Assembly: GCA_021018995.1 (NCBI GenBank)
Contig: CM037586.1
Span: forward strand, 21,318,394-21,382,393
DNA length: 64,000 nt
Source: Chloranthus sessilifolius
Lineage: Eukaryota > Streptophyta > Magnoliopsida > Chloranthales > Chloranthaceae
Direction: 5' to 3'
Shown here: positions 9,286-21,486 of the stretch, in pieces
Layout: each line of letters begins with the position of its first letter
How positions within the stretch are numbered: position 1 is the first letter of the stretch
The notes under the pieces: model-generated
What the model saw: only the letters and a program-made list of their open reading frames with translations
Database searches by the model: none
What the model was told of the DNA's origin: nothing
Made by a program: the position numbers and the translations under genes

Positions 9286-12032
9286 ATGATGTAACAATGA
9301 TAAATGATGAACTATGGTTAAATGCTTGTGCCTCTTGCACCAATCTGAGCTTAAAATTTGGGCCTACTGCATGGTGGACCTCAATCATGAGTAGAAGAGT
9401 ACTTGGAAGAAAAGAGAGCAATGCCCAATTCGAATTGACCATTGGATCCTCAAAGTTGAAGATCACCATACCTTTTTCTATTTTGTGATTAAGGCAAATG
9501 TGCTTTCAAGAAATTGTCAGCACCCCACCAATGGTTCAGGAGGAGGAATTTACCACCCCCCCCCCCCCCCCAACATCTTAATTGTGTTATCCATGATCCT
9601 CGGGATCATTGCTTCACCCACCCATTTCCCAACATCCAAAGTAATTCATTTCCCACAATCCAAAATCCACCATTCTCACTAATCCAAAATCAATCAGTTC
9701 GATAAATCCAAGGTTGCTCATTCTCCCAATGATGAAATCATTTTCACTAAGAAGCCTAAAATCGTTCACATCCATCCACTCAAAGCCATGCAAATCATCC
9801 TTATTCACCATCATGAACCTGAGACCATTAATATCATTCCCAACATCATTGGTTATTTTAAAGCCAAAGCCAGTTAACCTTTCTTTCAAAACTCATGGAC
9901 TGATCTCTCCATGTCATAGGACCTTTTTCTGAATATGCCAATAGGTTTCATCTGGAATCTTATGCAAGGATTCAATGCTCACAAATACCACTCAGTTCTC
10001 CAAGCCCAACCTATCCAAATAAATGGCTACGCCTTTGTAATGCCAAATCTCCCATAGGTAAGTAGCAACGATATGATGTCATTAGGGGAATTTGTCCCAC
10101 TCATCATCCAGGTGGCACATCTCCATGACCAAAATGTGTCGAGTTAGTTGATATTTTGAAGAACCCTTGGCAGGCGTAATTGTATAAATATTTTAATTCT
10201 GCCAAGGGCCAAGTGAGAGAAAATTGTTTAAAGTATGTTGAAAATCTTTAAAAAAGAAAAAAATTCTTTTTCAAAAGTATCCAAAAAATCTTTGAGGGTT
10301 GAACTTAATTAAAAAAAATTATTAAAAAAAAAAAAGAGTTAAAACCTTTAAAAAAAAAAATTCAAAAAAATCTTGAGGGTTGAATGTGATTGACATAACC
10401 ATTCTCTTTTAACACTTTTTATGAAGGTCATTTATGGTGAAAGTTAGAATGGAACGAACTTGTTGGCACAATATGGCCTATCTCCATCTTGAAGGATACC
10501 AACAGACATAACTAAATTCTAAGGGGCAACCAAAATCGACAAAGATGTGGGCATTTTGTCTCCAAAGAAAAGAGGTGACCTGATTGATTACCTTAGACGG
10601 TTCTAGGATGTTCTCGCCTAATCTCAAGAAGAATTATCTCATTTGGACAAAGATCAAGTAGAGAATAAAATCCGGAGCAAGGCCTATAAATTGAAGAATT
10701 CATATTCCCGATGAAGTTGGAGTTTACTCATCATCTTAAAGCATTCAAATCGATAGATCAACATCAAACTTATACCTCTGAAAAGAAGAAAATTCACCGA
10801 TTAGCTCTCGTGTCAGCGTTCGTTGGTGATTCTCTTTCATACATTAATGCACAAAACTTGCAGGGGCAAGCACTTCAAGTCTCAAAACGAGGAGATGACC
10901 CATTGGTTGTGCATAATTTCTCAAAGCTCTGCCAATGAATCATCAATGAAAAATACATCAATTGGCCGCCAGGGGCATGAACTCATCAGAAGATATCTCC
11001 TCTAATAGCAAAGGAGTTTTATTGTAGTTGATTCTATCCATCAGTTTTTTAAACTCAAAATTATGCTGCAACCATTTTTATTTGATAGTACTCCTAGCAG
11101 AGAACAACTTTATAGCATTATAGAGGTTCTCCTAAGGCACATGCCCAATCTCATTTTACAGATGGAGGTGACTTTCTTGAGCCATTAACACTAAAAATGT
11201 GTGCAATCGCTACTTCTGTGGCCTGATGGTAAGGCAAATGTTGACAAAATTGGATACTTAGTCATTCAAAGATCTCCTAAATAAGGCCATCATTTCAAAA
11301 TCAGTTAGCAAAGTCTTCTATCCCTAAAAGTATATATCCATTGATACACAATTTGAGCTTTGGCCTTTTCTTTCAATTAACCTAAAAAAACTCAACAAAA
11401 AAAATCAAAAAGTCAAAACACAAAAAAATAGCTAATTCAAAAGAAAAACAAAATCAGTGTCATGAAAGAGAAGAATCACTTGTCGCACCAATTATGGGGA
11501 GTTATGCTAAAACAAGAAAAGGGGGGGAACAAAAAAATTGTACGAAAAAAAAGAGAGAATTCCAAAAGGGTGAAGAAAAGATAGAAAAGAAATTGATAGA
11601 AAGAAATTGAAGTCATGAAGTGTACATATAAAGTAGAAATAGCAAACTCCCTAGAAGAAAAAAAAGAAGATTATCACAGCAATGAATTGTACTCGTAAGC
11701 CCTTCTAAGGACTCATTTTAAGTTTGTATATACGTGTGAATTCCTAACCCACCCCTTTTAACCTCAAGGCCACAGTTCGTCCAGGAAAAAGCCCTCTTAG
11801 AGATCAATGATGACTTTGATATCCATGAAATCAATATGATTCGAATCAGAAGGTGAAAAAAGATCTGCTATGACCAGTCAGCTATGACGGAGTCCTCATA
11901 TGTTGGGGTATTGAATGACACAAAAGCAAAAAAAAAGGAAGAAAGAAACAAAAGAAAAAAAAAGTTAAAATACGAGTTCAAAGCAAAATGGAGGTGGTGA
12001 AAACCCGCAAAGGGCGCCACGGGCTCCACGGG
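9286..12032 (+). other. Ogre-2 degenerate internal region (pol remnant and tail)
   Basis: No usable gene. The last 300 bases (about 11720-12032) align with the Ogre-1 tail, read on that element's minus strand at about 43700-43960, including a 'gaaaaagccctctta' phrase, a purine-rich stretch and the start of a GGTGAAAACCC repeat. Around 10572-10740 the plus strand gives a broken reading resembling the linker before RT in Tat/Ogre pol (DLIDYLRRF, stop, DVLA), which is a weak trace. The left boundary near 9286 is set only by loss of integrase similarity. No 5' LTR is present, so Ogre-2 is truncated at its 5' side. It includes a 16-base C run at 9556-9571. Confidence 0.55.
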
Positions 12033-13439
12033 TGTTGATGACTTCTGGTGTGCCTACATTATTGGTTGGTGGTGAAAGTTATTTAAAAATCAAAGACAGT
12101 AAAACAGGGGTGAATCCAGCACAACTCAGAATTCTTAGACCTGAAAGATACAGGGTCCTTTGTAGCAAGTTTTGATAAGTAAGAGTTTGTCCCACAGGGA
12201 AAGGTGATCTAGAGCTCCAAGGGAGCCATCTCTAGTAGTCCCTCCAGATCTGTCTATAGATCTGGCAGTCCTAGAAGGAGGGGAGTTTAAGGTCACTTAT
12301 TCTAAGTATTTTAATATCTAAACTATAGAAAGTGTTGAGAGGATGGATGGAGTGTGGAAAATAAGTATAAAAAGGGTGAGAAGTACGTTATTGAGCCAAG
12401 GTCAGAGAAGTTTTGTAACTCAGATTTAGATCTGATGTTATAGAAATCTGCCCGAGGCTACATTATCACCTCGAGGAGAAAGGATCCAACCCATCACTCG
12501 CCATGATTCCACCCTTAAGGCTATAACTCACTTGAATGGTCACATATTATCCCATAGGGGAGCCACTATCCGAGGATGGGTCAAAACATAACAAGTAAAT
12601 CATTGCGAGCACTATTTCATCCAGCTACCAAATCAAGAATCCATAGGAACCTCAACCTCTAAAGTTCTATATGTGGGGCTAAGGCTATAGGACCATGATA
12701 GCCTGCATACATAGAACCAAAGAAGAGATTGAGTACAACCTTCGATCTAGTCTGTCCATTGCATGAGCGAGGCTACAATGGTCCATCACCAAACCTACAA
12801 TCTCTATAACAGATTAGATCCAACATCCGATGGCGAGATCTATACAAATATAGGGAGTCTCTCAGATAATCTCTCACCGTGCTTCTACAAGCTCAGTGTA
12901 AAGAAGAAGGATCCATCTTGGATCGGTGGATTAGAATCACCTTAAGGCTATAATCATTCACTTAAATGGTCACAGACTATCCCAAAGATTATCCTCCTCA
13001 CGGAGCCCAAAACAAAACAAGAATATCGCTGCTACCACCATGCTCACAAGGCTACCAGCTCAAGCTCCCATGGGAATTTCAGATATAGTGGGTCTTGTGG
13101 TGGGGCTAAGGTCAGAGGACTATGATAGCCTGCATAACAGTCACTTGGATCTGAATGACCCTTAGAATCGATCCTCCATTGCTTTGAAATACCCAAAGCA
13201 ATGGCGAATCACAAGGCAAAGCTGACCTTGCACATAAACACCAATCCCACAAAGTACAGATCCTATTACAAAACTTTCATTGATCTAATTCAAAAACACA
13301 TACAAAGGCATAGCCAGCAAGTGCTGGACTATGGAGAGAAGGAAAGAAAAAGAAAATTACTTACTGCTAAAAAGAAAGAGAAAAGAAAAAACGATCTGAG
13401 ATGGGTTCCCAGATACCTAAACCTAAGCTCAAGTATGGG

Positions 13440-13448
13440 TTTATATAG
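13440..13448 (-). promoter_or_regulatory. TATA box of the solo Athila-type LTR
   Basis: Minus strand CTATATAAACCC. It lies downstream, in the LTR's sense, of the GCGAG/CTCGCG cluster. Confidence 0.65.
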
Positions 13449-13659
13449 CAGTGGGGTGGCGGCGCATTAGGGTTAGGAAACCCTAATTTTAACGATGCCA
13501 CGTGGCCTAATAATGATCCTTAGATGCCTCGGGGCACGTGCATGGAGATTTGAGCATGGGAGTGCGTGTCCTAATCGCTAGAAATACCCAGAAGGTCCTC
13601 TGCTGAAGAGATGGAAGTTTAGGGTCAGAGCTTCGCTAGGTAGCTGTAGTTTCCCAGAC

Positions 13660-14340
13660 TTGTCGCGTGGTAGCTCTTTGCTCTTCGCTAAGATGATTTG
13701 ACACTGAAGCTTCAGCCGTCGCGAGGTTGCCTTGGTTTGCTCTTCAGGCAGTCACGCGGTAGGGAATTGCGCTCTCGCTGGATTAGGCTTCGCGAGGTTG
13801 AATAGAAAACACAGTCTCAAGTGTCGCGGGGTCGCTCGGTCATCGCTGGGCTGATCTTCGCGAGAGTGAATTTGAGCAGCGCGAGAACTTCGCGAGCACT
13901 TCTCTTTACTGGACTTCACGAGTTACCTCGCGAGGCTCTACTGAGTTCTGAACTGCGCGAGGCTCTCTGTCTCACTTGATCTTCGCGAAGTTGGCTTTGC
14001 CTTCGCCAGGATGTTTTCTTTCTTGAATGGCGCGAGAACTGCGCGAGGCATTCTTCTTCTGATAATTACATCCCATGGCTGCTGATACGCACGAGAATCT
14101 TCAAGCTCTCTCTCCTCGGCCGTTCACGATGACTGCGAGATTGAGAGAGGTGCTTTGAATCAAGGCGACACTGTGCGATCTGTTCTACTCTTGAGCTTCA
14201 CGAGAGCTGCGCGAGTTTGAGTTTATGAAGCTCTTCAGTCACTCATCTGCGCGAGAGGTTGCTGTAAAGTCTTGGGAAGCTCAGTTGAACTGCGCGAGGC
14301 ATATTTCTCCTGAATCCTCTAAAGCTTGGGTCAGCTGCGG
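13660..14340. repeat. GCGAG/TCGCGA cluster in the solo LTR
   Basis: More than twenty occurrences of GCGAG, CGCGAG or TCGCGA spaced 15-60 bases apart, for example near 13667, 13725, 13791, 13857, 13891, 13935, 14029, 14212, 14250 and 14296. The intervening sequence is not repetitive. Confidence 0.85.
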
Positions 14341-14544
14341 GAGGCTCATTTCAGGTCTGGATTCAGAGTTCATTCTTCTTAGGGATATCTGGTGCCAAAG
14401 CAGGCTCCTTAACAGGATTCCTGGCCTTATTTCACTGCTGATTATTACCTACACAAAACATTTAACAAGAACTTATTAGGTGGCTAAGGGTCTAATCAAA
14501 GGTTAAGTTAAGGGGTGAAAAGTGGTACTTTTCAGGTCTTAACA

Positions 14545-16120
14545 ACGGGTAAAAATAATAAACTTGTATCGGATGTAGTAAAAATTCAAAAGGGCACTAC
14601 GGGTAAAAATGAGCATAATTGGATACGGTGAAAACCCGAAAGGGCGCTGAGGGTAAGAATGAAAAAAAGAGGGGGCATAAAATTTTTGAAATTAAAAGTA
14701 CTGCATTTTTGAGTCATTAATCGTTTGTTGCATTCGGACAGACACTTACTGGGCTGTTTCAAGGCATGATAGAAGGTTGAATCAATTTTTAGGGTTGTAC
14801 ACCCTAATCTTATAAGGCTAGTGATTACCTTAAAGAGTCTAAACTGATCACGGCACTTATAGAGATAAAGTTAGATGATTTTGAGCCACAAGCCTTTCTA
14901 ATCCAATTATCATCATAATGGTCACTTTCTTTTCATCTTTAAAAAAATAAAATTGTAAAAAAATATATTTCTACTCCTTTTTATGTCCATGTCATACTTT
15001 CACCTCTAAAAAAAAAGAACAAAACAAGCTACAAAATCCAATAAATATATATTTTGAAGAAAAATGAAAAAAAATTTAGTTAAAAGTTTGCTTCTCCTTC
15101 TGTTAATTAGGATGCATATTTATTATCTATAAAAATAAAAAATGGACTGACATTTTCTCTAGAATGTGCAAGAACATCAAATGGCCCAAAGCCTCGAGTC
15201 AAGCAAACCTCTCGAGTTGCCAAAATATTTCATCTCAACGATGGCTATGGATGGATCAGATGAAGCATCTCACCACTCACCTAAGACATTCGGCCTCTAT
15301 TAAGAAAAATGAAAGAAAAAATTATTGAAAAAAATATATTTGTGTTTTCATGTCCCAGAAAAAAGAGGAGAAAAGTCATTATGCTTTTTGTCCCTTTTCC
15401 CGAACATGCGTGCTTCAATGCGGTAAAATGTCAATATTTTTTTGGCAACGTAGCTGTGATAAATTAATTTCCCAAGCCTAAGGTTCACCTTGGATCTTCA
15501 AATCCTACTTTAAACTAGGAGCAACAGTGTCAATTATGGTCAAGCAGTCAATGTTTCGATCGGATTGATTCAATTATTAATTCTTTGCTCTGATCACTCC
15601 AATTTTTTTTAGATTTGTATGAACTTGAGTGTCTTAAACTTCAGATTCGTCACCAGCTATTTCAGAGGAGTATACTCTTGGTCTACGCTACTCGGGAGTG
15701 CGCCCTACGGGATTTGTGGTCCGGATAACTCCGTTATCAAAAAAGTTAATCGTTGGTTAAAACCAACTTGTCAAATATGAAATTACATATTGAACAACTA
15801 TGTTTAAATATGCATGCAAAAGAGTTCATTCCCTTAATCATTCTCAATTGCAGGCTTAAAACCTGTATTAGTGCACAGTATCCCTGTAAAATATACGCAA
15901 ATGGGTTTGGGTATCCATTGGATGGTCGTTGTTTCTATAAAATGTACCTAGTCATAATCTGAGTCAAGACTTCCATCGCCTTTGTTATTGATTGCCCCTG
16001 ATGGGTCCATGTTTATACGTAGTTGAACTGTCTGTAAGATCATTTTTGGTAGAGACCAAGATTGGAAGTCTCCTTCTTTGGTCTTTGGTTGCAAGCCACC
16101 AAATACGAAAGAAGGGCATC
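14545..16120 (+). other. Ogre-2 3' untranslated region
   Basis: Non-coding. It opens with the continuation of the GGTGAAAACCCGAAAGGGC repeat (three copies spanning the solo LTR insertion, last at 14630). The stretch 15400-15950 aligns with the reverse complement of the Ogre-1 3' region (33870-34380), for example the phrases around 'aggcttaaaacctgt' and 'caatgtttcgatcggattgattc'. It ends in a purine-rich tract (GAAAGAAGGGCATC, 16107-16120), the PPT just before the LTR. Confidence 0.75.
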
Positions 16121-16446
16121 TGTAGACACTCAATTTTGGCCCGATCCTTTTGATACTGTATGGAGTTGAGCACTCGAATTCATGATGATCTGAGGCTTTC
16201 GAAAGCATCCCCATAACCCTTGACACCCTTAGGAAGCTTAGAAAAATCATAAAGAAAGACCCCTGATTCTCGGATGATCCCAAAGTCAACCAATGGAGGC
16301 TCGAGGCCCCAAAATATAGTTTTCATGAATTCATGATGTTTTGCGACCCTCGACAACAAGTGAACTTTCGAAGGCCATAAATTTTGATATAAAAGTTTGA
16401 TTAATTAATATAATATATCATTTTGGGATAGCTTGAGATGATACAT
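16121..16446 (+). repeat. Ogre-2 3' LTR, first part
   Basis: Starts TGTAGACACTCAATTTTGG, the start of the Ogre-family LTR, right after the PPT. It is interrupted at 16446 by Athila-A and resumes at 27068. Confidence 0.85.
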
Positions 16447-16769
16447 TGTTAATCTCTGAAAAGTACCACTTTTTACCCCTTAATCTGGCCTTTGATGGAC
16501 CTTTGAGCATGCTAATAATGAGTTTTAAGTGTGTTTTATAGATAACAGGTAAATATAGGTTTAGTGCTGCAATCCTTCATTTTCAAGCCAAGAAGAATGA
16601 ATTTTATGCTAAGCTGTTGAGTTGATGGAGTTACTTTGAATTTACCATGGTGGGATACACCATTGGGATTATTGTACATGCTTTGGGGGTCCTTGGGGGC
16701 CTGCTGAGTGAAAGAGGTGAAGCCATGAACCCCAAGAGCGGCATGCATGTGAACCTGGCAGCTGTAGCA

Positions 16770-17670
16770 AATACCTTCGCGAGCTGCTGGATGATTAAAC
16801 TTCGCGAGCCTGGAGTGGAGCCCAGCGAGAGCTTAGCGAGGGCATGCCTGAAGCTGCATATTTTTAGAGCCTGGCAAGCTCTTTAACTTAGATCCTCGCG
16901 AGCTGGAGTTCCACTACAAAACAGCCTCGCGAGCCTACAAATTTCAGCACCCAAAAGAACCTTGTGAGCTGGAGTGCAAGAGAGCCTCGCGAACTTGCAA
17001 ATTTCAGCACCTAAAAGAACTTAGCGAGCAACACTTTAATCCTCGCGAGCTATACACACTTTCAGCTTAGTGAGCAGCCTTCCATTTGATCTTGGTGAGT
17101 TGCATTGCAAGAGAACCCAGTGAGGTGCATTAGATCTTGGTGAGCTGCATTTTTTGTGCACACTTTGAACTTGGCGAGTTGCATGCAAGAGAGCCTGGTG
17201 AGCATCATAAAATACATCGTCCCTTCACTTGAACCTCGCAAGCTTAAATGCTGCTAGAGTGCAACCACGTGAGAATTAAATGCAGCATACACATGAACCT
17301 CGTGAAATGGGAATCTGAAGCCTTTGGATGAACTCAAGTAGTGGAGATGGCTGAAAACCAACCTGTGGTGCTGCGCTTGCTTGTTGTCTTTGTGGTGCTC
17401 TGATGTTGCTGGGTCTTTGCAATGTATTTCAATGTTTGTTGTCGAGGTATTTTGAACCTGTCAAGAACCTGGCAAGGCTGTTTTGAACCTGGCGAGAACC
17501 TGGTGAGGCTGTTTTGAACCTAGCGAGAACCTGGCAAGCACTTAAATGGCCTGATTTGAACCTGGCGAGAACCTAGCGAGAACCTAGCGAGATCCTGGAG
17601 AGGTGCATACCTGAAGTTGCCTGAAGCACTTGAACCTAGCGAGAACTAAGCAAGATCCTGGAGATAAGGC
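16770..17670. repeat. GCGAG / CTCGCGAGC cluster in the Athila-A 5' LTR
   Basis: About thirty copies of GCGAG, TGGCGAG or CTCGCGAG, spaced 15-50 bases apart, many in the phrase 'cctcgcgagct' or 'gaacctggcgagaacct'. Matching block at 24710-25560 in the 3' LTR. Confidence 0.88.
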
Positions 17671-17878
17671 AAATCTAAAGCTCAATCTTTGCGAGGCACG
17701 AGTTCCAGCTGTTGTTTTCAATGTCCAAGGACATTTTGGGGATTTCACAACTTCTAGGGCACACTTCCCAATGTCCCACACATCCCAAGGCATTTAAGGG
17801 CCACAAATGGGCCACGAAATCAACTCTACACATCCTATTTTCTAATTGGCTATTGCACATAGCTGCTGCTATGGATTG

Positions 17879-17889
17879 TATATATATAG
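17879..17889 (+). promoter_or_regulatory. TATA box of the Athila-A 5' LTR
   Basis: TATATATAGAGC, preceded about 40 bases upstream by ATTGGC (inverted CCAAT-type) at 17846. The same pair occurs in the 3' LTR near 25738-25780. It lies about 200 bases downstream of the GCGAG cluster. Confidence 0.65.
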
Positions 17890-19396
17890 AGCTATATTTT
17901 GCCTTGTAAAACAGCCAAAATAGCTGACTCAAATTAGGGGTTTATTTTAGAGTTTCTTTTAGGGTTTTAGTTTTCTTTTCTCTTCCCCCTTTCTTCTTGC
18001 CCTAGCACAGCAGCAATGCTGGGCTAGATTCTTTGTAACAGTTTAAGTTTAATTTCATGTAATGCAATGGAATTTTTTTTAAATAGAAGATCTATTTTGG
18101 GGTTTGCACAGGCTTTTGCCTTGAGGGCAAGCATTGCAAGTTTCTTTTTATTCAATGCTTTGTTGTTTTAAATGCTTCATTAAATTTATATTTTACCTGT
18201 GTTTTCCACAGATTTTTATAGATTTGATGTTCCCATGGTTGCCTGAGCTTGTAGCCTTGCAACCATGGCGACAGTAGCAGTTTTACTGTTCTGTCTCATC
18301 ATTTGTGTAGAAGCTAGCCTCTAGGATAGTATGTGACCATTTGAGTGGACAAACTATAGCTTTAAGGAAGGTCTTCCTCATAGGTCTGAGATGGATTCTT
18401 CTTCTCTACACTTGAGCTTGTAGCCTTGTGAGAGATTGTACAGAGCCAAACTCTCCTCTGTTTTGCATCACTATTATCAGAGTTTAGATATGAGTTTTAT
18501 AGAGATTGCAAACCTGTGAGTTGGGTCATTACAGGCCTTTTGTAGCAATGACCAGCTGAGTTTAAGTTCCCAATCACCAAGGATTTCAGGTGGTTTCCAC
18601 TTGATTTCCTAGATCTGTTTGCTCCAATGAATGCATGAGCTTGTAGCCTTGAAAATATAGTGTCTGTAGTGGTTTTCATGAGTTGACTTAATTTAGTAAA
18701 TGGAGGAAATCTATTGGATAGTCTGTGACCATTTAAGTGGACAGATTATAGTCTTAAGATCAATCCATTCCCTTGAGTTAGGTCAGATTTCTGAGTTAAT
18801 CAATGAGATTTGACCATCTCTATTGGATAGTCTGTGACTATTTAAGTGGACAAATTATAGCCTTAAGAGCAGTCTAAATGGCATGGGTTGATTTAGATTC
18901 TTATACCTTGCACTTGTGCTTGTAACCAAGTGAAGGACTGCTGCATTTTCATTTCTAGATCTGAGTTGCAATGCTAATTTAACCTCAACTGTCTACTTCT
19001 TCAACATTTTATGTTATTTTCTTACACCACATCCACCTTCTTTTCCCCCTTCTTTTAGTTGTAGTTTATTTCTGTCTCTAGTTTTATTTTCTTTTATTTT
19101 TGTGACACCTAGGCTTCCTCTCTTTACCTTTTAGGTTTAGTGTTGCCAGATTTGTAGCTAGATCTGGAGGTACTATACCACCCTTATGGTTCAAATTAAT
19201 ACTCCCTGCGGGACAAACTCTTACTTCGTAAAACTTGCTATAACAAGCCCTGGATTTTGTAGGATTGTGGGTTTTGGTTTTTTGCTTTTGAGTCTTCCAT
19301 CTTTGATTTTGTTTTGTTTTATATTTTATGTGATTCTTTTTCCCCATATATTTTTAACTAATAAAATAGCACAACCAAAATTCACCAACAAGTTTT

Positions 19397-19414
19397 TGGC
19401 GCTGTTGCCGGGGA
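19397..19414 (+). other. Athila-A primer-binding site (tRNA-Asp)
   Basis: TGGCGCTGTTGCCGGGGA, one base from the Athila-typical tRNA-Asp site TGGCGCCGTTGCCGGGGA, six bases after the LTR. Confidence 0.88.
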
Positions 19415-19979
19415 GTTTTGATCTAGTATAGTAAACTGAGTTTAGGTTTGAGTTTAGTTTTTATGCTTTGTAGGGTTTGAATAAGTACAACTATATTTCG
19501 AGTCTGATTTTTGCTCTTTGTCTTTATTTTTTCTTTTAGGTATTTGTGTCTTAGTTGTGTTTTAGTAGTCTTTAGTTTTATTCATTGTAGAGTTAGTGTT
19601 TAAATAAATGTCAGCTATATTTTTCTGGAATTTTCTAGTTTCTCTGTTTGTTTTCTATTTTTTTTAGGACCTTTTATTGTAATGGGTATGTGTGAATAAC
19701 ATACAACTGACAGCATTTTAGTTTCCACTTATTTTCTGTTAATAATTTTGTAGCTTTAATAAATTCCTGCTAAATTTTGCTGATTTTTACAAGTCTGGAG
19801 CAATAGCAATCAGGAGAGTACAGCTGCTGCTAGTGCACATTGTACCTGAGTTTGCATTTTCTTCTCCCCCTGCTGTTATTTCAATTCAGCATTCTTTAAA
19901 ATTCTGCAGTAGTAGTCATAGTTTTATTTATTTGTTAGTGTGTTGTAAGTTATCCCTTGTCCAGCTGAGTGTGTGTTGT

Positions 19980-21486
19980 ATGCAAGGAAGGAGGCCTCTC
20001 AATCCCCGAACTTGTACCGTTAAATCCTGAGATTGAGAGAGTCCTAAGTCTTGGTTCACCAACACACACCCCGATTGAAAATCTGGTAGAATCTGAGATG
20101 GGAGAGCGGCCTAACACACTTAAGGAACGCAATGCACTAGGGACATATGCATCTCCCTCTTACATTCAGCTCACTCATGTTGTGGGCAGTTATGAGATTA
20201 AAGCCTCAACCATCCAAATGCTACCAAGTTTTCATGGGCTGAGTAAGGAAGACCCTCACCAGCACATAGACCGATTTCTGTCGTTATGCACCACTTTTAA
20301 TATTGCTGGGTTGGGAGAGGAAGCCACCAAGCTTAGGCTTTTTCCTTTTTCCCTAAAGGATAAAGCCCAAACATGGCTCTCCTTGCTCCCACCAAACAGT
20401 ATACAGTCGTGGAACGATCTTCAATGTCAATTTCTGACCAAATTTTTTCCAATCGGTAAAATGAGCCAGTTGAGGAAGAGCATCATCTCTTTTGCTCAAT
20501 CCCCAATTGAACCAATGCATGAGGCATGGGATAGATTTAGGGAGTTGTTGAGGCAGTGCCCGCACCACCAGATCCCTATGCGGTAGCTTGTACAAAGCTT
20601 CTACGAGGGACTTGATGCAAGGAGTAGAGAGATGATTGATGCATCGAGTGGTGGCACATACCTCATCAAAACTACTAAGGAAGCATGGGATTTATTTAAG
20701 CTGATTAGTGAAAATTCTCTCCAGTAGGAGGCTTTGCCCAGTTATGGCATTGAGCCACCTGCTAGAACTGTTAGAGAACCCACGTCATCCAGAAAGTTGT
20801 ATGAAGTGAATGTTTATAGTGACCTGAAAAGGAAAGTGGACCAATTGTCAAAAAAGTTCGATAAAGTTTTGAGTGTGTTGCAGCTCCACGTGGTTGTATA
20901 GGTAAGAGAGGTGTGCACCATATACCACTAACCCTCACACTCACATCTTCAATGTCCCTCTGCTAGTCTGTCTCTTGAATTTTTTAATTAGCAAGCCAAT
21001 GTTGTCCAGTCATATAGACAGTAGCCTGCTGGGTACACTTGGAGGAACCACCCAAACCTGAGGTGGAGACTAGCTGATTCACCTCATACCCATCAGCAAC
21101 AAGCTTTGCCCTACAGTTATAACTAGCAATCTTACCATGGTCATGCACAAGGACAATAATTTTCTCATTAGCGCTCCCCACTAGGTCAGTTAGTTGTAGC
21201 ACCCCCACAACCTAGAGCCCTCACCTTTGAGGAGCAGGTTTTGACTTCATTGCAAAACCTCGACTCCATTGCACAAATTGTAGATTCCCACACACAGAAC
21301 ATCAGAAAAATTGAGGATCAACTTAGTTTTATCTCAAATGCTCTAATGAGAAGGGAGGAGGGTCGGCTCTCGAGCCAAACAGTGAAGAACCCAAGAGGAG
21401 CACACTTGATTGATGGAGTTTCTTCAAGCCATGAAGAAACTAGGTCAATCAATGCCTTGAGGAATGGGAAGGAGGTGGCTACCTAG
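19980..21486 (+). pseudogene. gag: Athila-A gag pseudogene
   Basis: Capsid-type gag protein that would package element RNA. The best part is 20025-20580, with the conserved Athila gag block: STIQMLPSFHGLSKEDPHQH, then LRLFPFSLKDKAQTWLSLLP near 20340 and FLTKFFPIGKMSQLRKSI near 20440. The frame continues past TAG at 20584-20586 (LVQSFYEGLDARSREMID) and past a second TAG near 20725. After an unclear stretch at 20900-21240 it ends with the gag C-terminus (QLSFISNALMRREEGRLSSQ and SINALRNGKEV near 21450). The start is uncertain: an ATG at 19980 is out of frame with the main block, so a frameshift lies near 20010. Pol should follow but is absent. Confidence 0.85.

Larger units (their letters stand above)
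12033..14544 (-). repeat. Solo LTR of the Athila-A family
   Basis: A 2512-base LTR in minus orientation (TGTTAAGACCTGAAAAG at 14544; GTCATCAACA ending at 12033). It is flanked by the 5-base TSD ACGGG at 12028-12032 and 14545-14549 and has no internal region, so it is a solo LTR. It is related over its length to the Athila-A LTRs: both share the start, the alternating 'gtgaccatttgagtgga' phrases, and the GCGAG-rich block. It carries a TATA box at 13440-13448 and a GCGAG cluster at 13660-14340, upstream of that TATA in the element's sense. Confidence 0.9.
16447..19390 (+). repeat. Athila-A 5' LTR
   Basis: A 2944-base LTR starting TGTTAATCTCTGAAAAG and ending TTCACCAACA. It has a GCGAG-rich block (16770-17670), a TATATATAGAG TATA box at 17879-17889 and a repeated phrase ('agtctgtgaccatttaagtggacagattatag') in several copies at 18310-18870. 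It aligns closely with 24377-27067. Confidence 0.95.

Noticed and set aside
9556..9571. Run of 16 C, considered as a quadruplex or structural element
   Set aside because: A homopolymer in decayed sequence; length may be affected by sequencing; no supporting context.
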